In this document: positions 23,310-36,303 of the stretch, one piece after another
How the letters are laid out: every line of letters begins with the position of its first letter
How positions within the stretch are numbered: the first letter of the stretch is position 1
Assembly: GCA_037957365.1 (NCBI GenBank)
Contig: JARHVA010000640.1
Location: forward strand, 372,001 to 436,000
Origin: Torreya grandis
Lineage: Eukaryota; Streptophyta; Pinopsida; Cupressales; Taxaceae
Length of the DNA: 64,000 nucleotides
Direction: 5' to 3'
The notes under the pieces: model-generated
Database searches by the model: none
What the model saw: the letters and a program-made list of their open reading frames with translations, nothing else
What the model was told of the DNA's origin: nothing
Made by a program: the position numbers and the translations under genes

Positions 23310-26300
23310 ATGACACATAAACACGTTTCAAAGGAAGATGTGGAACTATATTTGACAATAGATGTTGAGGGGCATGTTTTTAAGGCTATTGAGTTCATCA
23401 CCTATGTTTTAAACACAAGAGACAATAATTGATCAAAATTATTTTAGATGATTGAGAATCAACTAGCCATTAATAGGGAAGAGGAGAATAATCTCTCATT
23501 AAAAAGGCTATATGATGACATTATTGTAATTCAAATGATTAGTCTCCATTATACAATAATGAATACTGAGGTAATCCACTACATTGACATTATTGCTCCC
23601 ATTTTTAAGGAAACTAAGATAGATAAGGGCATGATAATTAATGATCACAATCTGAGAAAAGTTGCTTATATTTCTTTTATTACATATGAATCATTTTACA
23701 AACTGCCAAAACCCCAAATTGACCTAGCCTCTATCAATTCTTGGGCTAAGGAAAATAATTTGATCGACACCCTTTCCATATGATTAGATTTTGGAAACCA
23801 AGTCTTTTTAGACCTTAACAAAAACATTCATATCATCCAATTTAGACCTAGAATTAGGATGATAATGATAATGTTAAACAGGTTATGTAGAAATGCAACC
23901 ACTACATATGTAGACCCAGTATGGGTTCCCATAGTCTACTTTATAGTTGAAAAGGCAATTTTCCCCCCTTTGGCTAAAATAATCAATATATCATTAAGTA
24001 GACAAATCTATGCAATTAGGCATAAGATGAAAACCCATTTTTTATTGATGTCATATCTCTTATATGCTCTTTTTGTAATAATAAATATTTAAAACTAGAG
24101 AGAATGGTCACCTAGTAGAACCCAGATTATTTCACATTACTATTATGAGTTATACATCTTCAAGTATAGGGACCACATTTAATTTATATGACTGCATCTA
24201 CCCTACCTTGATTGAAGCTATAATTGGCAACCCAATGATGATAATTAGTCCACTGATCAAGAAATCTATTTAAACTATGGGAGATATATGATTATATCTA
24301 GATTATACAGTCATAAGTATTGAGGGGACATAAAGGTCTCTCAATCTATCTATTTATGTCCCTGATAAGTTATTTGAGTAAGAGGTTGAATACAAATTAT
24401 TTTATGGAATTGATGGTCTATACAAGACCAAGATAAAATGACTCCTTTACAGGTTCCCAATGATAATTAAAAAGACTATACTCAGACATTGGGATAATAT
24501 TAAAGCTGCATCAAAACATAGATCATCCTTCAACCTATAGATTAATGAGCTCAAGCAATGGGATCCTTATGGTAAAGTTAAGGAACATTTATAAAATAAA
24601 GGAATTCTAAATATGCCCTATGATCATGAGCCTGGTGCATTTGATCACATTTACACTAAAGCATCTTCTTATTTTAAATACATAAGGAGATTAAAAGAAC
24701 ACAACCTTAGGCCTGAGTCAATATTAGAAAGAAATCAAAAATGGATGATAGGTGGTAATTGAGCCTCATGCAATATCATCTAATAAGTGGTGAACCCTCT
24801 ATACCTCCACTAGTTAGTGCATCAGTTCATGAATTCCCTAAGGTAGTAGAACAAGAAGCACATATAGAAGAGATTCACATGATAGCCCTTGACCCTAATG
24901 AGACATTTGAGGATGCATTAAAAATTATATCCATTACTTATGAGTCAAATGATGAAGAAGCTCAAGTTCAATAAACAAAGGAAGAGAAAGGGAAACAAGT
25001 GGCATTGGACTTAGTTTCGGTTGACACCCCTAATAAGAAGGCTAAGCTAGCCATTGTTACTAAAGCAAAAAGACCCAAAGTGACTTTCACTACTCTGAGT
25101 GAAGTCAACTTATTCAATGAATAAAATATATTATATGGCCCACCGATTCTAGAATGGTTCTTGTATGAGCCTAGGTTACAGAAAGTGCCTACTACACATC
25201 ATCCTTGCGATATGATGAAGGCTATCAACATTAATGTGCATCAAAATCTTAAACCATATATCATTGCACTGCAAGAAGAGGAAGCAAGGAGACTCGATAC
25301 ACCAAATGGATCATTAGCTCCATCATAAATGGAGGTCCCTATCCATACTTAACCTAATCTTTAGCTAGTGTGAGGTTTAACCCAGAGATTGATGGCTTAC
25401 AAAGGGTGATAGAGAAAAGGGTGATGATAGGAGGAGAATAAATGGTGTATCAAAAAGTGGATCCATTAAATAATTTGACTCATTAGCAAGGATAGAATCT
25501 TGGTGAAGATATAATCTTTGAGGAGGATGTTCTTGAATTAGCTCAAGCATAGTCAAAGTAGATGTAAGTAGCTATCAAAGGCTTATAATAACAAAGGAAG
25601 AACTTGAAAGATAAATCTATTCTTTCTGATCTTGGGGAGACAATCAATATGTTTGAATTAACTTTATACTATATGTTTAATTCCTTGAAATCAATAAGGT
25701 CCAAACAGGATGTGGTAAGCCAACAGAGTAATGTATCCATGAACCAAGTGACTCAATGGCAAGATTCATATAATAAAGTGAAGGGCCTGATCAATATTAT
25801 GATATAAGACCAAATTCTTGGATTTAAAACTGTTAGCCTAGCCCATTTGAATATGAATATGGTTATATTAATAGAGAAGATCAAAGGTGTAAGCAGATGG
25901 TCCAAGAGCTTGGAAGATATTTTTGAGGATGTCAAATAGTTAGAGATTAGAATGAAGCATATATTGGGGATTTTGATCACATACCCAACTACAAATAGTC
26001 TTATTGTCTTAATCACTAATGATTATTTCAAGCTTAGGGATACTAAAGTTATGCAAGAAGTAAAGAATCAAAGCCAAGGTAAAATAGGGGTAGACAACAT
26101 TAGGATCTTGGAAATGATCCTATTAGCTAAAGAAAAGATTAGTAATTCTTAGAGAATCAAGGAATCTTTGGAGAGGAATGACAAAGACTTAAAAGGCCTA
26201 GAGTATGAATATGATGAACTTTTCATAGAACCTATCATCAACCTCAAGTTGATTGGTGGATAGCATGACAAGGCAATAAAGGTCCTACAGGACAAAAAAA

Positions 26301-26332
26301 AGATTGTAACCATAAAGGAGCCCCAAAGGTAA
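23310..26332 (+). pseudogene. Unknown ~1000-codon ORF relic, copy A
   Basis: Starts ATGACACATAAACAC and ends, in frame, with ...IVTIKEPQR and a stop at 26330-26332. It has many stops and frameshifts; open pieces are 23448-23783, 23859-24092, 24759-24974, 25604-25807 and 25952-26152. Shared with copy B: the segments DILAPIFKETKIDKGMIIN-like, LDFGNQVFLDLNKN, FRPRIRMIM and WVPIVYxIVEK. The second half is acidic and charged (possible coiled coil) and ends with LIEPIINLKLIxGxHDKAIK. I do not recognise the family. Compared with B it lacks about 75 bp near 24819. It is not gag, pol or a known env type as far as I can see. Confidence 0.6.
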
Positions 26333-26551
26333 ATTGGTTAACTTAAGAATATTCTCTTCTATATGAACATGCATATTTTTTGAAAAATAATATTCTTTTG
26401 TAAAGACATGTACAAATTTGTAAAGTACATTGCTTATAGGTCAATACTTTTAGAAAGGGCCTATTTCTATAACATTGTAAATGGACAGTTATCCTAAACA
26501 CTTATACAATTATCATTGGACATGATTGACCGACATATCTCCTTGGTCTTC

Positions 26552-26558
26552 TATATAA
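26552..26558 (+). promoter_or_regulatory. Second TATA-like box in repeat A tail
   Basis: TATATAA in the context TTCTATATAATGGGTATTG, conserved in copy B as TTCTATATAAGGGGTATTG (39820-39826). It lies about 220 bp after the ORF and 1.5 kb before gag, where an LTR promoter for gag-pol would be expected if A is an LTR. Confidence 0.5.
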
Positions 26559-27414
26559 TGGGTATTGTCAATTGTAAAATATAGAGATTTTTTGAGCAAG
26601 AAAACTTTATGCAAATTTGGAGCAATTAATATAAGCAAATAATTATGTAAGGATGGTCTCATTTTGTTTGTGTGATAGCTATTATGGTTGTTCTCTCACT
26701 TATTTGGTCTAATTTTTAGATTTAAATGGTTCTTATGAATTTTGGATGTGCACCTTTAAATGCAGAGTTGTCAATTTGTGCTAATTTAGATTTATTTAAG
26801 GATATTGGGTTCATTTCATGTTATTTGCTCTTCTTGTAGATATGATAATCCTATTTGCTTGTAGGATTGAATCTTTACAATGAATTTGGTCTTATTTACA
26901 TTATTTCATGTTATCCTTAGATGTTTTTATGATGTATGATAGGATTTGAGCTTATGTTATTTCATGTCATATATTGGTTAAGTGTATATTTGGATGAAAT
27001 TTGAACTTTGTCATAATATTTGGGTTGAAGATCAACAATATCTTTCTTCTCTACCCTACTTTTCCTTTTACTCATTTTTTGATTAATTCACTTTAGTTTA
27101 GATTTCATTCTAAATATACATATTAGTTAGAATTTAGACTTAGGCTTCGATCATAATTCACTTCACTTAGTTTAGATTACTCTCATTTTCACAAGTTAGC
27201 TATTAGGTCATGGTTACTCCCAACAACCAATCAATTACATTATAAATTTTGTGAAATAGTTCATTTACTTTGCCTCTATTCAACCAAAGATATCAAGAAT
27301 ATCATAACTTGCAACTCATGTAATGGATACTTTGAATCCATAAATGATAAGTGTTTCTTAAACACTTTGAACCACATGTGAAACACTTTTGGGAATCAAT
27401 AAGAACCCATTTCA

Positions 27415-27949
27415 CTAGTGCTAGAAGGAGGGCCTTTAGCTAAATCTTTGTGAATTTGTAGTGTCTTTGCTAATTTTAGTGAATTTTCTTCAAAGATCAA
27501 TGAATTCTTTGTATATTTTTGTTGTTCTCGGATCAATTGTGTAAATATCATTGATATTCATGGTTTCAAACCAATATTTAGGCTCATATAGCTGAAGAGA
27601 GATATTATTTGAATATTAATGGTTAATAGTTGCAAATGTAGCTTAAGTTTTGTAAATCTATTGTTTTTGAGGTTAGTGATAGCAATTTTGGTCAAATATT
27701 GATTGATTATTTACAAATTTAGGTTTATTTAAACTTAAAAGTGTAAAGATCATTCATATTAATTAGTTTACACATATATTTGAGCTAATTTGGTTAAAGA
27801 TAGTAGTTCTTTATTTAAATTTTAGCAAAATTTTATTAATGTGCAAGTGTGATCATTGTTCTTTGTAAAGATAACTTTTACATGTCAAATTTTATATAGG
27901 ATTCAAGGTTTAAAAGCTGGACCTACGAAGAATTAGGACTAGCTCATGG
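27415..27949 (+). other. Leader between repeat A and gag
   Basis: AT-rich with no open frame of note. A primer-binding site should be at its left end if repeat A is an LTR. TGGGAATCAATAAG at 27389 starts with TGG but does not match the initiator-Met complement TGGTATCAGAGC well. Confidence 0.35.
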
Positions 27950-28540
27950 TTTGAATCAAGGTTACCTCTCTTTTCATTATAAGTTCATAGGAAAGAAAGA
28001 TCAAATAAAGGTAAGTGAAGGGTTTCTAAATCTCAGCCTACTTCACCTATTCATGGTGATCATGTGTTCAATCCTTGTCAAGGGATGTCTTGGTTAGGTG
28101 GATCTTCCATCAATGTGCCTGGTCAAGTACATTACTTGATTATAAAGCCTATGAAATATTTACCATCTTTAAGTCATAATGGTGTTGTCACTACTGAAGA
28201 ACATATCAAGATTTTAAAAATTGCTTTAATGTTGTTGAATGTAGTTCATGAAAATGTTGCATGTAAATTATTTCCTTTTACTTTCAAAAATGTAGAATAT
28301 GACTGGTTTCTCAACCTTACTAATAATTATATCACCATTTGGAATGATTTTAACCAAATTTTCATTGATCAATTTGGAAAAATCACCAGTCCTTGCATTC
28401 TTTATCAACAATTCACCATTGTGAAAAGAGATTCAAGTGAGACCATTAGAGCCTTTAATGCTAGATTCTATAATATGTTTAGTAGAATCATATCTCCTTA
28501 TAAACCTGATGAAGCTTTAGATTTATAAATTTATAAGGAT
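27950..28540 (+). pseudogene. Ty3/gypsy gag relic
   Basis: The longest open piece is 28064-28528 (154 codons). It matches the plant retrotransposon gag pattern: PCQGMSWLGGSS, then LPSLSHNGVVTTEEHIKILK, then WFLNLTNNYITIWNDFNQIFIDQFGK and RDSSETIRAFNARFYNMF. This is the capsid-like region (YDWFxxL...IxxWxxFxxxFxxxF). Frame pieces extend upstream to about 27990 with a stop. It forms one relic polyprotein with the following domains in the same orientation. Confidence 0.8.
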
Positions 28541-28949
28541 GCTTTAGATCTCATGACTTTTTTGTTTCTTAAAAGGTCTATTGGAGTTTTAAATACCTTG
28601 GCCTTGGCCTATGTTGAAGCTATGATAATCAATGATCAAATTTAGCCTAAAGGTCAACTAGAATATGCCATTCCAAATTTTAATCCTAACTTCCCTCCAT
28701 TGAATGTTATTCTAAATGTAAATTAGTACGTGCCTTCTTTAAACCAAATACCAGTGTTGAATCAATTACCCTTAAATTGTGTTCATCCTTAAACCTAGGA
28801 TTCTTGAATAACACTAAAAATGGATTTCATCTACAAGATCAAAGGTTTTTGGTGCCAATAACTAGCAATAGTACTCAATTTCATAACTTAGAGGCACCAA
28901 AGAATGAGAATAAGTCCATACTCAAAATGGTTCAAAAGCTAAGCATTGA

Positions 28950-29180
28950 CTTCCTTTAATTATAGAAACAAGTAGGAAATAATGGGGAAAACTCTAAAAC
29001 AAATTACTCTTATCAACGTTTCAACAAACCTAACAACTGGTTTCATGAGTCATATGCTAACAAGAATAATCTTGAAATAAATATTTATGATGTAGCTTTA
29101 ACTAAATATTGTATATTTCATAATACTTCAAAGCATGGTGAGTTGGATTGTATTGAATTTTGTAATTATTGTTAATTATT
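28950..29180 (+). pseudogene. Gag zinc-knuckle-like region
   Basis: After stops, the frame NNGENSKTNYSYQRF...ANKNN leads to KYCIFHNTSKHGELDCIEF. The order C-x2-H ... H ... C resembles the short His/Cys motif (CxxHxxxxHxxxxC) seen between gag and protease in related plant gypsy elements. Zinc binding is inference. Confidence 0.5.
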
Positions 29181-29539
29181 TTAAGATGAGTTAAATTCAT
29201 TTGAAGGTGAACCTGATAGAGATAATACTATAGGTACATCTATCTGTTCAAATCCATCTAAATCTATGACACTACCTTAATGGTGGAGACATTTGATTTC
29301 CCATTCTAAGAGGAGAATGAGCCTGAAGATACCCCAAAAGAGGTCCATGAATTTCAACAATATCTAAAGAAGACCTATCCTCTGAGGAATAGAGAGTAGA
29401 ATCAACCTTTGACCACTTAAGATCCACCAAATAATTTTGACACTCCTCCTAATCCTAAAACTAATAACAATCTAGGGCCTCCAAAAGGAAGTACCTTTAG
29501 GCACAATATTGATACATCTAGTACTTATACTAAGAGTGG

Positions 29540-30130
29540 ATATAATATAGTTGAAGACATGAAAAATATTAAATTTAACATCACTTTAAATTATTTAACT
29601 CAAATTAATGAGCAAAGAGACTTGTTACTTGAATCTTTATCTAAGAATCCTAATAAAGCACCAAAAATTGTAAATGTCAATGTTTTTGTGTATAAGAACA
29701 AAGCAAATATTCCACCTTTCTTTTTAACAATCAAAATTTTTGGTAAGAATTTGCATAATTATTTGTTAGACTCAAGTGATTTTGCTAATATTACACCTAA
29801 AGGTATTTGTGAGAAACTTGGTTTGACTCTAAGAAAGTCTGATAGGGTAGTCACTCAATTAGACAAATAAAGAACTGTTAAAGAAATTGGAGAACTATTG
29901 AATGTTAATATGTAGCTTGTTATTGATCTAAGGATATATTAATTTATAGACATTCAAGTGGTGGATATTCCTGATGCTTATGGAATGCTACTCACCAGGG
30001 ATTGGACCAAGCCCTTAAATGGGTACATATCCACGGATTGCTCACATATGTGGCTTCTATGGAAGGGAGTTCCCAATCCAATTCATATTGAAAGAGAGCC
30101 TAAAATGAAACACATGATCATCAATTAAAA
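29540..30130 (+). pseudogene. Retroviral-type aspartic protease relic
   Basis: The open piece 29559-29870 contains LHNYLLDSSDFANITPKGIC near 29750, where the family has LLDSGA(S/D)xNV. The active-site Asp codon remains but the following Gly is Ser. Downstream, VDIPDAYGMLLTRDWTKPLNGYISTD-like pieces at 29950-30050 match the conserved C-terminal region (ADIPEAYGLLLSRDWxxxLNGY). Cleaves gag-pol in the living family; dead here. Confidence 0.75.
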
Positions 30131-30149
30131 TGCTACAAATGAAAGGGTC

Positions 30150-30650
30150 AACATGATCAATTATGAGTTAAGATTTTATACTCTTGAAACTTCTAAGGTA
30201 TGTGACTCTAAATATCCTCATGATATGTTTAGAATGTGGAAATTATACTTTGATGGGGTTAGATGTAAATTTGGATCTAGAGTAGGAATTGTTTTGATCA
30301 ATTCCCTTGGGAAAGAATTTAGTACTTCTTACATACTTTAGTTTTCATGCACTAATAACTTGGTAAAGTATGAATCTTTAATCTTGGGATTATAATTTGA
30401 TATCAATCATAAAGTCAAAGAACTACTAGTATATGGTGACTCTGAGCCAGTGGTTAATCAAGTTAAAATAAAATATCAATGAAAATTATTATATATTAAA
30501 AGGTACAAGTTTAGAGTGTGGGATTTGATAGAGTACTTTTATTCTTTTAACATTGTCTTAATTCCTAGAGAAGAGAATAAGCTTGTTGATGAGATAGCCT
30601 CAACTGCAGCCAATCTTATGCCAAATCAAGACTCTAAACTATGAAACATT
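30150..30650 (+). pseudogene. Second (archaeal-type) RNase H between protease and RT
   Basis: Contains WKLYFDGVRCKFGSRVGIVL near 30237 (first catalytic Asp in FDG), a KYESLILGL box near 30368 (Glu), VYGDSEPVVNQVK near 30430 (Asp) and IPREENKLVDEIAS near 30560 (last Asp). All four acidic positions of the RNase H fold are still readable across stops. In many Tat elements an extra RNase H lies after the usual one; here it is before reverse transcriptase, as I recall for one widespread plant Tat-like lineage. Confidence 0.7.
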
Positions 30651-30699
30651 AGCATTTTATTAGTTCCATGTCCCTCAGTCATGACTAATATATCCTAGA

Positions 30700-31660
30700 T
30701 TTCATGAAAAATTCAAGAGTATTTGAGTCTCACATCATCGATGAGACCAATAAAAAGTCTCTTGATAGAGATAAACCTGATGACAAAATTGTGCAATTAA
30801 GTGACAAAAAAATTCCAAAAGGCATGGTTGCCTTAGAAATACTGTTTGACATAGATAAACTAGCTAAGTCTGTTAAAAATTTTGAGTTAAATAGGAAATA
30901 TTATAATGTAGTTGACCTAATAACTCAAAGTCAACCTCAGTTGGTAAATATTGGTATAGTCTGCACAAATGAAGAGTTGAGAAAAGATAAAGAATTGTTG
31001 ACTAAGTATAAATATGCTATATCATGGTCCTATTAAGACTTAAATATATTTAATCCTAGAGTCATAACCCATACCATCCCATTAAAGGAGGCTTGCAAGC
31101 CTTTTAGGTAGAAGTAAAGGCCAATCAACCATATTTTATAACCTTTTGTCTACAAAGAGGTCAAGAAGCTATTGGATGAAAAAATAGTGTTCCCCATTAG
31201 ACATTCTACTTGGGTAGCTAACTTAGTGTCAGTTAGGAAAAAAAATGGAGAAATTAGATTATGCATAGACTTCAAAAATTTGAATAGAGATTTTGAAAAG
31301 GATAACTATCCTTTACCTTCCCTTGACCAATTCATTCAAATTGTTAGTGGTTATGTTATGATGTTTTTTCTTAATGGCTTTTTAAGTTATAACCAAGTGC
31401 TTGTGAATAAGGAGGATAGATTAAAGACTACATTCACTACTAACTGGGGCACTTTTGCCTACAAAAGGATGCAATTTGGACTAATAAATGTAGAAGTAGC
31501 TTTTCAAAGGGATATGGACCATGCTTTCCAAGGTCTCATAAGTAAGTGCATTATGATATACATGGATGATCTAACTATGTTTTCAAAAAATAAGGAAGAT
31601 CACATTATGTACTTGTAGCAAGTATTTAAACATTGTAGAAGGTATGGAATATCTCTTAAT
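30700..31660 (+). pseudogene. Reverse transcriptase relic (Tat-like Ty3/gypsy)
   Basis: 30704-31036 holds the linker with VQLSDKKIPKGMVALE and KYKYAISWSY (the FAWSY/FAWKY motif). 31172-31618 holds the RT core: HSTWVANLVSVRKKNGEIRL, CIDFKNLNRDFEKDNYPLP, FNGFLSYNQVLV-like box (Asp of FxDGxSGYNQ changed to Asn), TTFTTNWGTFAYKRMQFGL and the catalytic YMDD at 31559-31570, followed by LTMFSK. The frame breaks at a stop at 31618 and resumes with RRYGISLNPKK. YMDD is intact but the earlier Asp-to-Asn change and stops make it inactive. Confidence 0.88.
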
Positions 31661-32260
31661 CCCAAGAAAATTATTTTTTATGTTAATGAATGGAAGTTAT
31701 TGGGACATTTTATAACCAAAGAGTGGATTTATATTGACCTTGATAGAGTAGATGCCATATCCAAAATAGAACCCCCTAATAGTAGAAAAGAATTAAAATC
31801 TTTCTTTGGGAAAATCAATTTTGTGAGAAAGTTCATTTTTGGTTTTGTAGAAATTATGAAGCCACTTAATGATATGTTGAATAAGGATGCAAAGATCACA
31901 TGGAATGAAGAAATAAGTAAATCCTTCAAGGACATAAAAGAAGCAATAGTGTAGGCACTAGTGTTGATAAGTCCTAATTTTTTAAAAGATTTCTATCTTT
32001 ATTCTTTTGATTTTGATCATACAATAGTTGTTTTAAATCAAAAAATATATGGATGTGATTTTCCTATTTCATTTATGAGAATTAATTTTAATAATTTTGA
32101 TTTAAACTATTCTCTAATCGACAAGCAAACATGTGATTTAGTTAATGTAGTTAAGAAATTTAGACACTATATTTTTAGAAATAAAGTGCATGCAATATTG
32201 CCAGACACGGTCATAAAACTTATGCTTAGCCAATTGAATTAAGAGAGAGAAGAGGTAAAT
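31661..32260 (+). pseudogene. RT thumb and gypsy RNase H relic
   Basis: 31700-31954 reads GHFITKEWIYIDLDRVDAI, then PPNSRKELKSFFGKINFVRKFI, the standard connection after gypsy RT. 31961-32242 reads LISPNFLKDFYLYSFDFDHTIVV and, after a small deletion, SLIDKQTCDLVNVVKKFRHYI (expected xxxExxxLAxVxALKxFRxYL). The RNase H acidic residues are partly lost. Confidence 0.75.
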
Positions 32261-32439
32261 AGATGTCCATATTCCAATATTATTATCTTTAAATCAAAAT
32301 TTCCAAGATGGTAAGGTGTCAAGTATTGATTCAGTTAATTACTAATGACCCAAATTGAGTGTCATGTAGGTGGAGTAACAAAGTTTTCAATCCAATGATT
32401 GGTATGATGTCATTATTCATCTACTAATCAATGGTAATT

Positions 32440-33640
32440 ATCTTGTAGGATTGATTAGGGATAAAATTAGAGATTTGAGGCTCAAGACAACACATTTCTT
32501 GATCAAATATGGAGTACTTTTCAGGAAGAAATATGAAGGTATATACTTAAGGTGTGTTTCTAAAAAAGAAGCAACTGAGATCTTGAGTACTTTCCATGAA
32601 AAGCTTAGAAGTGGACACCCATCTAGACAGATAATAGCTCATAATATCCTTAGGTTTGGTTATCATTGTCCTATAATCTCCAAATATGCTCACAAACATG
32701 TGAGAGAATGTCATTAGTGCTAGATATTCTACACTAAAGAACGGAAAGCAGCCATGCCATTGAAGCCAGTTATGATTGATAAGCCTTTCGCTCAATGGGG
32801 ATTAGATTTTATAGGGATCATCAACCCTAATTTTTTAGATGGTCATAAATATGTGCTCATTACTACTAATTATTGCACAAGATGGACAGAAGCAGTGGTA
32901 ACCAAGTAGTGTAGGACCAAGGATGTTATTAATTTCTTGAAAGAGATCATATGTACTAAATTTGGAACACTAGTGTCTCTAGTTTATGACAATGGATCTA
33001 TATTTATATACATTGAGATGACTTAGTGGGAATATGATAATAACATTGTTCTCAAGTTTTCATCAAACCATTATCCTTAAGGCAATCGAGTGTTAGAATC
33101 AACTAACAAAATTTTAATGAAAGCTATTAAGAAGTATGTTGCTAACAAACCAAAGACATGGCATAAATTACTCAAGTATCTTCTTTAAGCTAATAAAACA
33201 AGAGTCAAACAAGACCTAAAATCATCAAAATTTATGCTATTATATGGTCAATAACCTATATTTCCCATTACTCTCAAACTACCAACCTACAAGTTCATGT
33301 AAGAGTACATGAAAGAATATCAAGAGTTTGCAAATTCAAGGTTACTTGACATTATTCAAATGGAAGATGCAAGAGAAGAAACTTTTTCTAACTTCAGTAG
33401 GCATCAAAACATAGTCAAAATATGGTTTGATAATCATTCAAAGATTAAGGTGTTTAGGTAAGGAGACCTAGTTATCCTTTGGGACAAAGCATCTGAACTA
33501 AAAGGAAAGCATGGGAAATTCACTCCTTTGTGGATTGGTCCTTATCAGATTGTTGAGACACTAGGGAACAACACATTCAAGCTCAAGGAATTACAAGGAG
33601 CAGAGTTTACTTTACCAACAAATGGGTAAATACCTCAAGC
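32440..33640 (+). pseudogene. Integrase relic
   Basis: N-terminal zinc region: FHEKLRSGHPSRQ near 32601 and VRECH-C near 32700-32718 with a stop in the CxxC. Core: WGLDFIGI near 32797 (first Asp), VYDNGS near 32980 (second Asp) and LESTNK near 33092 (Glu). All three D,D,E residues are present. C-terminal part: KGKHGKFTPLWIGPYQIVETLGNNTFKL-like segment at 33500-33590 (shown here only by its key words GPYQIV and NTFKL). Several stops interrupt the frame. No chromodomain follows, which fits a non-chromovirus (Tat/Athila side) element. Confidence 0.88.
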
Positions 33641-35080
33641 ACTACTTCTCTGCTACCCCACCTCAATTTTACATGGAGTAATTTGTAAGAATAGTTATAT
33701 TTAGTGTAGGTAGGCTTAGACTAGTTTTTTCATTGTTCCTTGTTTGTAAATAGTGCTTGTAAATATTTGTTTGCTTGTTGTTTGCTTACTTATTGTCTAT
33801 TTATTTTTCTTTTTTTTTTGTCCCCTACTTTTAATAAGTCTTTTCAAGACATTTTCCAGCTCCAAAGCATATAATTTCTCAAAGGTCAACAAATTAGGAG
33901 TGAAGGTATGACTCTTAACCATTAGTTGACCATGGATTCTATAAATTTGAACTTGATGTTATGATTTGGATAAATTGGTAAGGATTGATATCTAGGTTAA
34001 TTATTCCCTAGAATCTTACACCTTGTTCTAATATAAGTTTGGTTCTATTAAGTATTGCACTTGTTCAGTGAAAGTTTGAATTATTGGGACAAAGTCATGT
34101 TAACACATAAAGAACATTATTACTTGGGATGAAGTTTATGAGTAAGGATGATTGTCTAAAGATCAAACATTTGACAAAATCCTAAAACCTAGCTAATTTT
34201 GGTTCCCAACCTTTGTTTAAAAGTTAAATATACTTAAAAATACAAAAAATAAAAGCTTTATTGAAAATCCAAAATCTTTCTGAGCAAAGGTGATCCAGGT
34301 AACCTCCACTAGGGTTATGTATGCCTAGTTGGTAGTGGAGCAAGGCCTAGAGTGGAGCCAAACATATCTCTATTGGGGATATGGATGCCTAGTTATAAAT
34401 AGATCAATGCCTAAGCCTTCTTTTTCATAAATCATGATTCATAATGAACACCTAAATATGCTATAAGTCAATGTTAATGATCAAAGTCCTTAAATCTAGA
34501 AGTCATTCTATAAATCCCATGGAAATCAATTAATAAATTCAAATCACACACACAAAATTATTAAGTTTTGATGTTTGAGCCTAATTATACATTTGTGAAA
34601 CTTTTTTTAATCATGAGTTGATGTTAATAGTGGTACTTGATCATATGGAATTAGTAGTCTAGTTACTAGTTCAAACTAGAGTATCTGAGTTCTAACATTT
34701 GGTAATGTTTCTCTCATAAGTCACCATTTTTTGAGGTAAACATACCCCCCATTTTTGAAAAATGAGGATCCTTGTTCAATTTTTCAAATTATGTTATAAA
34801 TTGATCAAAATTGCATTATTGAATATCATGTTTGCTTCAGCTCTCATTGGTATGTTAGCATATTATCTTCATTTAAATTTATCTATTGTTGCTAATATTT
34901 GACTTGTGTGTGTACAAGTTGTAGTTCCAACGGAGTCTCGATTAAAAGAGCACTGTATAGGGTTTTGTACCTTGAATACTAATTTGACCCTTTATTTTGA
35001 TTAACCCTTGGTCTATAATTAATTAATTGAATCTACGTTTAAATCATGTTTAAAACTTAGTCTAATATGTTTTAGCCTAG
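33641..35080 (+). other. Region between integrase and repeat B
   Basis: No env-like ORF is visible. A T-rich run is at 33806-33820. Two similar segments (ATGCCTAGTTGGTAGTGGAGCAAGGCCTAG near 34320 and ATGCCTAGTTATAAATAGATCAATGCCTAAG near 34388) form a small direct repeat. No purine tract is seen directly before 35081. Confidence 0.4.
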
Positions 35081-36303
35081 GTCCTTTTGAATAAGATTCA
35101 AATTTATCTAGGTCGAATTTGCATGGGAACATTTTATTATGTCTTAGACTTGGTTTAATTTTTTATCCGAAGGTTCTAATCATGTTTATCAACACAACCA
35201 AAACCTTCATCTAAAATTTTGTGTTAGATATTTTATATCCAGAGGTCCCACTAAGTTTATTTTATTATTCACATAGACTAATTAAATATGGGAGCACTTT
35301 ATTATGTTTTAAACTTGGCCTAAAGTCCTACCCTAAATCTTTAATTATATTTATTAATACAACTAAAACTTTAAGCTAAAATTTTATCCTAAGTTCTTAA
35401 TATTCCCCTGGCCCTAACATAGTTTATTTTCATTACCCACAAGACTGAATCAATGCAAGTATGCCATATGGCATGAACTCAAAAACAAGTGGATCAAGAT
35501 CGATGGTACGTGGGTGCCTGCCGAGGTTAAATTATAAAAAATTGAAGATGGAATGTGGTAGTGACAAGTGTCATAACCATAATGGATGGAATAGAATCAA
35601 ATAGATCAAGATCAATGGAGTGCATTAAAGCATACAATAAAGATATAATAGAGCTAGGCAAAGTCAACAAGTTAAGGTCTGATGAAGGAATATGAGAGTG
35701 ATAAGTGTCAAGATCTTGATGACTTAGCCCAAAATTAAGGTCCATATTTAGCCTAACAAGATCAAGTAGATCAAAATCAATAGACTGCAATGTTCCATGC
35801 AAAAAATATCCAATAGTATAAGATGAAACAAGACTTTTCAAATAGCCTAGAATGAACGTGGTATCAACACATGTCATAACCATGATAAATTAAATAAAGA
35901 TCAACCAATAGCATTCAACTTCTCAGATCAAGATCCAATAGTGAGCAGAGAATATATAATTCAATGAACCCAGATCTAATGAGAGGTTATCATGCGGCAT
36001 AAAGGTGTTAAGCAATGGCATGTGTTTTCCAGGAGCACAAAAGACCCACATAGCTACCATGTGTTATGATATCAATATTTTAAGACAATATTGATGGTTT
36101 GTGGTAAAATTCAAGACTATAGACCCCATAAAATGTCAATATATCATGTTTAATCAAGCCTTGAGATTGCATGATATGGTGATATGTGTCCCAAAATGAT
36201 AAATGATCACATTTTAGAAATTAATGAATATTTTGACACAATAATGCCACATAATCAAGACAAGTTAGATTGAAATATCTTGTGGACCCATAGATATGAA
36301 AGG

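Larger units (their letters stand above)
21887..27414 (+). mobile_element. 5.5-kb direct repeat, copy A (possible giant LTR)
   Basis: Matches 35081-40687 in the same orientation over its whole length, at roughly 85-90% by eye, starting at GTCCTTTTGAATAAG. Contents in order: a ~170-bp tandem duplication, degenerate ~200-bp repeats, TATA box, ~1000-codon ORF relic, second TATA box, and a 0.8-kb tail. It is followed after about 0.5 kb by a gag gene, and copy B follows pol, which is the layout of LTRs around an internal domain. Against this, no clear primer-binding site follows 27414, no purine tract precedes 35081, and I find no target duplication. Confidence 0.7.

Noticed and set aside
27389..27402. 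TGGGAATCAATAAG as a primer-binding site
   Set aside because: Match to the initiator-Met complement is poor, and the position relative to the repeat end is uncertain.
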